The notes beneath the pieces were generated by a model. The model searched no databases and was not told the DNA's origin. It worked only from the letters and a program-made list of their open reading frames with translations. Positions 25,501 through 34,500 of a stretch of DNA of 64,000 nucleotides are shown piece after piece. Source of the DNA: Malachius bipustulatus (Eukaryota; Arthropoda; Insecta; Coleoptera; Melyridae); NCBI GenBank assembly GCA_910589415.1, contig OU342638.1, forward strand, positions 36,863,579 through 36,927,578, written 5' to 3'. The position numbers and the translations under genes were made by a program. Within the stretch, counting starts at the first letter, position 1; every line of letters starts with the position of its first letter.

Positions 25501-28500
25501 GCGAGGAATTAGAGGAATTACTAAACGCACACTTCCAGTATCAACCGTTCCATGGTGGCACTGGCTGTCCGTTGTGGTTGAATGCGCGAGAGTGAGAGAG
25601 AGAGGACAAAAGATCAGCCGCTTTGATGCGCTATGTAGGTGACACCTGGTACGTAACGAGGCACCTCTTTTATTATCTGGACTTTCTTGTCCCCCGTGTC
25701 AGCCGCTCTAGAGACCATTTCTGTGGTGAAACATTTCTTCTGACGTCGCTCTAGCTTTTCCATTCGTTTTTGTGAATCACCTTCGTTGGGGATACCCACT
25801 ATTACACTCAGCAGTCTTTTCTTTGAAGGCAGCATATCCACATCAGTGCTGCTGATTTCCGGAGACAGAAATTTTCTTCTTTTAGTGGCACGCTGCTGCC
25901 AGGTAAGCTGCTCACCGATGCTAACATGTAGGGAATCTGAGGTCTTGGTCTCCAGGAGTATTATTCAAAGTTGCTGATGTGGGGGAGTCCAGATCTCAAG
26001 AGGTGCCTCATTCCATACCAGGTGTCACCTATGTGGCGCTTCAAAAAGGATGTTTTTTCCTCTCTTTCTCGCTCTCTCTTTTTCTCTCACTGAGATCGAA
26101 GATCCGGTAGCCAGGCCCTTAGAGCTGTTTTTGACATTGAAAGTTGTCAACCTGTTACATCAATGATTAAAGGGGGCGAGAGAAAGAGTAAAGGGGGGTG
26201 GGGAATGAAACACCACACAGGTTGGTTTCTCTGTTTGCTGTCAATCAAAAGCTTCAAATTATTCTCATTTATTTTTATTATTTTTGTTTCTTCTATAAAT
26301 GATTAGTTCACCTAAAAAAACAACAAAACAAAGAATCCAAGCAGCCGAAGCCATATAAAAAATGATTCCCAGTTCATTCATCGTGATGTACTTCATATCC
26401 TCCGTGTCAGTAGCATCGGTGAATAAATTCTCCATAAATTTCTCGTTCGACTTATATAGGATTCTGTTCAGCCAGTGCTTTATGAACCCATATTCGTGGA
26501 ACTTAACAATCTCCCGATTGAAGAGCCCCCTGAACGGCGAGTTCTTCTCCAGAGCGAAAACTATCGCGAACGTGCCGAAGCACTCCACCAGTACTCTCAT
26601 GTTCTTCCTGCCGTACTCTCCCAGTCCTGCTTGGCCCAAGTCGGTGACGTAGTTGTTGTTCAGGATCTTCACGATGAAGCAGTATTTCCCTTCCCTGGCT
26701 TTCCGTTCGATCCTTCTCTCGTCGGTGTCCAGGATGTGCGCTTCGGCCAGCTTCTGCAAGATGGTCTGGTTGGACTGGGCGAATGCTTCCTTCAGGAAGA
26801 AGCTGCCGGTGGGCCACTTGAGGCCCTGATCGATCATATCTTGCAGCGTTTTGATCGAGTTGCTGTAGTAAGGGAACGTGAGCGTGCTGGTGATCCCAGC
26901 CGAGTAATAAGAGGCCAGGATCGTGCTGAAGAGGCAGAAGGTGATCAGCAGAAACCTCAAGGTTGATTCGTGTGTTGACGGTTGACGATGGAGAGGACCT
27001 GTCAAAATTTTTTTTGTAGAAATAGAGAGAAAGCAGAATTATTGGACTCTACCAGGCTGTTTGTATCAATCTCGGGTGCTTCTATTATAGACTTACTTGC
27101 TTAAAATGTCAGGAAATAGTTCCCAGCTGAAGCCCTTGAAGGGACTAAACTACAAAGATTGAATTTAGGGCTCTTGGAAAAAGGGTTCATCTAAGAGTCC
27201 TTGATAAAGATGAAAAATGTTCTGTAAAAAGGCGCAGAAGCCCAGATTAACTCAAAATGTATGTTTGGGCTTTCAAGTTTTCCCAACGACTTTATGCAGG
27301 CTGTTGAAAAATATTAATATCCAAAATTGAGCGTGGCAAAAGGAGACGTCCAGTCTAGTTTCAAAAATTTGGGCTCATTATTAACTGGGTTTATTGTTTC
27401 AAAGGTTTAAGTTTACTGTTGAAAGAATTGTATGAAGAATCTAGTGAGAAATTTTGGCAACTCTTCTACGTATGGGGAAAAGTCTCCAGAAGACGAACCC
27501 GGTCAAAAAAACTAGAACCCAGAGATGGGTCCTTCTATTTTTCAACAGTTCCTGACCTCACCTTCTTTGTTGATGAAAGGGTCGACCTCCTGTCTAGCGG
27601 GGAGTCAAAGGTACCGTCTGGTCAAAAAGTGTAAATAAATGTAGCCTAAAGGGTTTTATTGTGGAGACTGACGTTACATTAACGTCGCAAGAAACCGAAG
27701 AGAAACAAGTTAAAGAAGTTATTCCACTTTTTTCTCCTTCAACGAAGGGCAACCCTTTGACTCCCCTTTATACCATATCCTTTCAAATGCGAAACTCGGG
27801 CATTCACCGAGATTCAATTTGGGAAGAGCGAACGGGCTGGAAATTACTCCTTTTCCTTTTCACCGATCTCGTTTGATATGCTAGCCGGACTCGAACGAAG
27901 GCTCGGAGTGAAGTACTGATTCACACCATTAGCCCAATTATTCCGGTTCGCCGTATCTCCGTATTCCTCCGTCTAGCCCACTGTAGGTACTGACTCAGTG
28001 GATTAGATTTGCAATACAAAATCTATACAACCGGTATTTTGGACGAGTATTGATCGCTCGTAATACGGTGTTGATTTTCCTCCAGCCCGATTTTCAGCTT
28101 TTGCAATAAATAATATTTTTAATTTTAATAAAAGAAACAAGCCTGGTAGAGAACTGCAACATTAATCAAAGAGACCTCACCTAGAGTCAATAATCTGACG
28201 CAATCTAACAGTGGCCGCACTTTGTCCTCGTAGAACAAATACAACATCGAATCGTTTTTGTAATATTTCTGGAGGTCCAGGTCCTCGTAAATGGAGCAAA
28301 TTCTCCATAAAATCATCCACGTGGACACCACAGAGAGATTAATCAAGAACCATATACGTGAATTGTATCCTCTCAGCAGCACCATGTCATTTTCAGAACG
28401 CGGTTTCGGCACAAGTAACGTGGCGCAAGTTTCGATATGCGGGAAAGTCCAGTCTATCGTATTCCAGGTATGCGAAGACAGCCAAACGGAACATCCCGTC

Positions 28501-31500
28501 AACTGCGTTTTTCCTCTGATCGTTTTATTTAAGGCGTCGCTGTAGAAATCCGTTGTGTTGTCGTCGCCTTTTCCGGTCACCTTCAAAAATTCTAGGGACG
28601 AATTCTTAATAATTTCTTTTAAGATCCGATACTCCAAGCCGTCATGGAATTCCCCCAGTTCGTTGAGGATCATGAACGGAGAACAGTTGAATGCGGCGAT
28701 CTTGAACAGTTCCAACTTCGGCTCGATCGGTTTCGTTCGGAAGATTTCGCCGCGCGAGATGCGCTTGTTCTCGTAATGCGAGAAAATCTCATCCCCGTTC
28801 GATCTGACGCTCACTAAATCGATGGCGTGGCTCTGGGCGATTTTCTTCAGTAAAATCGTCTCGTTTTCGGGGCGCATGGCGTTATCATCGTCGATAACTA
28901 CAAGGACGCTCTCGAACGGTTTCGGGTAGAAGTCGAACCGTTTCATGCGACTGAAATATCGCGATAAATTACTCTGACGATCGAGCAGGAATAAGTAAAA
29001 CCCGCATCTGTTGTCGGGGTTTTCTTTGAACGCGTCCAGCGAGGCGAAAGAAATGGAAACGAATTGTTTCTCTTGTAGAATTTCGTCGTTTTTAATCGCG
29101 TCTCCGTCGTGGATGAAGTAGAAGCAAGTCGCTTCTTTGAACGCGATCGATATTAAACTCTTCAGATCATCTCTCGAAGAGCTCTCTTGATTTATTGACA
29201 AGATGGTCGCTCTTACTATTTCTGTCATGAGCAGTAAACATTTTATGATTGTGACCATTTTTTTCTGGCACCGGAAGAAAAATTTTTGAAATTAGTAACT
29301 AACGCCATCTAGTAGATTGCCCCCATAAACAACGCGCATTCTGCTAGATGTCGCTGCTGCTTCTCTTCAACTAGGGTACCTGTATTACCGACACTGAGCG
29401 TCAGTGTCGGTAATACAGGTACACTATTTTTCACTCTTCTTACTAGGATCAAATCTTAACTAACACAATTATTATTGTACCTACCACTTCTTTTTCTGAA
29501 CGATACTGAATATCTACACATGTTTCTAAATGTTTTCCCGCTATCAAATATTCATTTATCAATAATTCATTAATAATTCAATAAATGAAGATATTTTATT
29601 CAAACTCGTGAATATTTCACCGCACACCTCAATTACGCGGTGCTTTCCCTGTTGTTTCGGCCAATCGTTTCCACTTGTGAATACAAAATTAAGTCGTCTA
29701 TTATCACCCGCCGCTCACCCCACGCCACCCCCTCCCTCCCGTTCATAAATAATAATATTTTTTCGGGCCGTTTAATCACGAGAATTTGCCCCGCGTGCAC
29801 GCGCTCCAATCAATCTTGCGCGAGGAATGACGTCGCTCCTAAATTAGATTCGATTCATCACCCACCGATTGCTTTTCTTCTCGGGGAGATACACTTCAAA
29901 GTTTAGACGCGCACTTCAAAACTCAATTTAGGAGCATAAAGGCTTCATAATGATGTAACTATAATTTATTTAAGCCCCCCGTGCGGCGTTCCCCGGGCCG
30001 GGGCTCCCGCGGGGGAAACTTCTGGGACGGCGGTGGCGGACGGGAGCGTGGCCAGGGACGGGTGCGTCTACACCGCGGCGGTGGCGGCGCGGCCTGCGCT
30101 CTGTACTTACGGCCGGGAATTTTAAGTGGTGATTAATAACGTGATTAAGGTCGCGCGATGCTAATGGGACTGGGAAGAATTGGACGGATGCACTGAACGG
30201 GCGGGGGGTTTATATGTTGATGCGTTTGCTTATGTTGGGTATAATGTTTAGGTGGGGGGGGGGGGGGCGGTGAAGGTTGTCTCATTCTTTTCTGGGGTCG
30301 ACCAAATCTGAGCTGTTTTAATCTGAATAATCATTTTAGGACCGTTTTATTGAGTCTGAGTTGTCTGAGCTGTTCTTGTCATTTCAATAATAAAAAGATA
30401 CCAAATTTGGTTTACCAAATCTGAGCGAAATAGTCCAAGTTGGTCAAAAGTCGTCGTATCTGCTTAGTAAATTATTGTTTAAGTAGTGCTCTATCAAATG
30501 TGCTCACCTTGAGCTACGCTCAGTGAAATTGAAACCAAATTTGGTTTACCAAAACTGAGCGTTACTGTCTGAGCCGCGAAAAAGTAATATAATTTGGTTG
30601 AGGAATATTTAAAGCTCCTTTTATTGAATATGAGTTGTCTGAGCTGTTCTTGTCATTTCAATAATAGAGAGAAACCAAATTTGGTTTACCAAATCTGAGC
30701 GAAATAGTCAAAGTTTGTCAAAAATCGTCGTATCTGCTCAGTAAATTATTGCTCAAGTAGTGCTCTATCAAATGTGCTCGCTCTGAGCTATGCTGAGTGA
30801 AAATAAAACCAAATATCACCAAGCTACGCTCAGCGAAATTGAAACCAATTTTGGTTTACCAAATCTGAGAAAATTTGTCTGAGCTGATCAGAATATCTTG
30901 TGAGGGAGTGTTTTACGAAATCTGAGTTGCTAGAGCTATCCTTAGTCACAGCTTTAATTTTAGAAACTCTTATTTTGGTTTACAAAATCTGAGCGAAATT
31001 GTCTAAGTTGGTCAAAAATCGTCGTATCTTCTTAGTAAATTATTGTTTAAGTAGGCTTTGTCAAATGTGCTCACCGTGAGCTACGCTCAGTGAAATTGAA
31101 ACCAAATTTGGTTTACCAAAACTGAGCAAACTTATCTGAGCTGACGATAAAAGCTTGTGGGGAAATTTTTTTATAAAATTTGACTTGCTATAGCCATGTT
31201 TAATCGCATCGGTAATAAAATAAAGAGTTTTTTGGTTTACCAAATCTGAGCGAAATCGTTTCAGATGGCTAACAATAATCGTGTCTGCTTAGTAACGATT
31301 GTTCAAGTGCAATGCTCTGTCAAATGTGCCCAACTTGAGCTACGTTCATTAAAATAGAAACCAAATTGGGTTTACCAAATCTGAGAAAACTTGTCTGAGC
31401 AATCAGAATATCTTGTAAGGGAGTGTTTTACCAAATCAGAGCGCTTAGAGCTATGTTTAGTCACAGCTTTAATTATAGAAACTCTTATTTTGGTTTAGTT

Positions 31501-34500
31501 TACCAAATCTGAGTAAAATTATTCGAGTTATAAAGAAAAACGTTCAAATCTGGTTGGGTATTATGTTTTAGTGTGTCTTCGTTATCTGGACTATAGTAAA
31601 TTATAAGAAGACTTGAGAAAAACTAAATTTACATTACCAAATCTGAGCAAAATATTAAAAAAGGTCTTTTATAGTCAGCTATTGTTGATGGTCGATCTTT
31701 TCTGAGCTTTCTTGAATCATTTTTGGTCGACTAAATCTGAGCAAAATGATTTGATTCAGAAAGCAGTTAAACCAAATTTTGGTAAAACAAAATTATATAT
31801 ACAGGGTGTTTAATAAGTAATATACTCCAGATCCAAGATCAATCCTTCTAACGTCTCTTCCTAATCTATCCTTTAATTTATTTATGATAAAGGGTGTAAA
31901 ACGGGAATTATTCTACAGTCCCGATCGTGACAGTTGATCGATGGTTGTGCGGTGTAATTACAGGCACTATATGAAGCGTGCGCGAATCATAAATTATTAT
32001 TATCTACGAGTACCCCGGCTAGACATAAATCATAGACACGTCCACGTACTTACACATCATTATGATTTATGGGCTTTTATGATTAACAGGTGCGTGCGTG
32101 CGTGCATTGTTTAAGTTGTAACTTCCCCAATAGTTTGACGAAGCGGAAATTATCGTTTTCCCGTCTAGTTTCGGCGATAAAGGACGAGGGAAATTGGAGA
32201 TCTTACCTGTATTTTCCCCAATCCATGTACGCCTGATATAAGTAGCCGAGGAGACCGAACTTGTCCTCTCTTTTCCTCAACGCTTTCAACGCCGACTTCC
32301 ATTTCCTGACCGCTTGCTGTTGCTTGTGCTTGTTGTAAAGTCTCAGGCCCTGGTCGACCTGTCAAATTAAATTAAACGTCAATTGCAGGTCGTCGAATCA
32401 TTAAACGTCTTGCTGCTACTATACAAGCAGATATACGGGATTTATCAGAGACTCTTTCTGAGGCGTGACAAATCCCGGACCTGGAAGAAGTACCTAAATA
32501 ATAAAAATTTATTTACATTTATATTTCAATATACCTAAGTACATTAAAGGGATAAGAAAGACAGGAGGCTCCTTTTGAGGTATTTTATATGAAACATTAA
32601 TGGGACGCTTCATTTCACAATCGATTTCCGCGAGTTCGAGTCAAATATGTAGAACAATTTTCCGGATGAAAAGGCACGAAAGGTTCCCTAAGGACTGCAA
32701 AATAAGCGAGGGTGGGCTCGTATGATGAAGTCGGGCCATAAATCAAAGGATTTCTCAATTCTGCGGCAACTTTTCGCGTTTCGGGGAGCATGTATAAGAG
32801 CATTAAAAGTTACCTCGATAAAACTCGGATTCAACTCGGCCTACCGCTCTAACCAGAAACGGAGATAAAAATAACAGACGGCTGTAATTCGGAGAAAAGG
32901 GCGTGACGTTTCTGTGGGTTATTAAAATGATAACTTTATTTAAGTGCGTCCCGCGCGGACGGAGGTTTCTGCACGGGCACAAGATTGATGACCGGCTCGC
33001 TCACCTTATCTCATTTCTGAGCATTCCGAGCTAATTCGAAAAAATGTGGAGAAAAACTGCTGCTTCGAGACAGCGCTGCTCTCAAACCCTGAGATCGCGT
33101 AAATATGAGTCTAAATTATCTAACCTGAGTGTAAAAACACCAAACTGAGCTTCAATGTTAAATTTCCATTACCTCCAGGTCGAATTAGATCAAATCAGGA
33201 CGATCAAAGCTTTTTTCTCAGTTAAGATCGTTCTAATATGAATTTGATTCACATGAGATCAAGCCTGCCTAAATCTGAGCGGAAAAAACCCAAATCTGAG
33301 CTTAAATGTTAAATTTCCATAAACTTCAAGACGAATTAGATCAAATCTGGGCGAGCAAAGCTTGTTTCTGAGTTATGCTCGTTCAAATCTGAGTTTCATT
33401 CTCCTGAGATCTATCCTACCTAAATCTGAATCAAAATGATCAAAACTGAGTGTAAAAAACCCAAATCTGAGCTGCAGGGTTAAATTTCCAACAACGACAG
33501 GACGAATTAGATCAAATCTAGCCGAGCAAAGCTTGTTTCTGAGTTATAATCTTTCAAATCTGAGTTTGATTCTCGTGAGATCTAGCCTGCCTAAATCTGA
33601 GTCAAAATTATCAAATCTAAGTGAAAAAACCCCAAATCTAAACCTCAATGTTGAATTTTCATTAACTCAAGGACGAATTAGATCAAATCTGGACGAGCAA
33701 AGCTTGCTTCTGAGATATGTTCGTTAAAACCTGAGTCTGATTCTCATGAGTGATCAAGCCTGCCTAAATCTGAGTCAATATATCAAATCTCAAATCCGAG
33801 TGGGAAAAACCCAAATCTGAGCTTCAATGTTAAATTTCCATAGACTCCAGGACGCATTAAATCAAAACTGGACGAGCAAAGATTGTTTCTGAGTTATGAT
33901 CGTTCCAATCTGAGTTTCATTCTCATGAGATCTATCCCACCTAAATCTGAGTCAAAATTATCAAATCTGAGTGTAAAAAACCCAAATCTGAGCTGCAGGG
34001 TTAAATTTCCAACGACGACAGGACGAATTAGATCAAATCTAGCCGAGCAAAGCTTGTTTCTGAGTTATAATCTTTCAAATCTGAGTTTGATTCTCGTGAG
34101 ATCTAGCCTGCCTAAATCTGAGTCAAAATTATCAAATCTAAGTGAAAAAAACCCAAATCTAAACCTCAATGTTGAATTTTCATTAACTCAAGGACGAATT
34201 AGATCAAATCTGGACGAGCAAAGCTTGCTTCTGAGATATGTTCGTTAAAACCTGAGTCTGATTCTCATGAGTGATCAAGCCTGCCTAAATCTGAGTCAAT
34301 ATATCAAATCTCAAATCTGAGTGGGAAAAAACCAAATCTGAGCTTCAATGTTAAATTTCCATAGACTCCAGGACGCATTAAATCAAAACTGGACGAGCAA
34401 AGATTGTTTCTGAGTTATGATCGTTCCAATCTGAGTTTCATTCTCATGAGATCTATCCCACCTAAATCTGAGTCAAAATTATCAAATCTGAGTGTAAAAA

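Larger units (their letters stand above)
24712..26264. other. Spacer between IR-5 and IR-6
   Basis: IR-5 hairpin, conserved core at about 25043, then the composite repeat from about 25283 that parallels the IR-4/IR-5 spacer but lacks the 1.4-kb LINE remnant, and foldback copy 2. No gene was seen. Confidence 0.7.
4480..32206 (-). other. Rapsyn intron 3 hosting the ionotropic-receptor cluster
   Basis: This 27.7-kb phase-2 intron is bounded by AG/GTAAGA at 32207/32206 and TTACAG before 4479. It holds six IR genes (5121-29258) in the same orientation as the host, a satellite array (30.3-31.8 kb), LINE fragments, foldback elements and a short GC-rich island. The 640 bp between rapsyn exon 4 and IR-1 (4480-5120) show no gene; a minus-strand AATAAA at 4931-4936 could serve IR-1. 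Confidence 0.9.

Noticed and set aside
5245..28776. Recurrent plus-strand open frames of 68-163 codons opposite the IR exons.
   Set aside because: They are antisense shadows of the conserved IR coding exons and appear at the same place in each copy.
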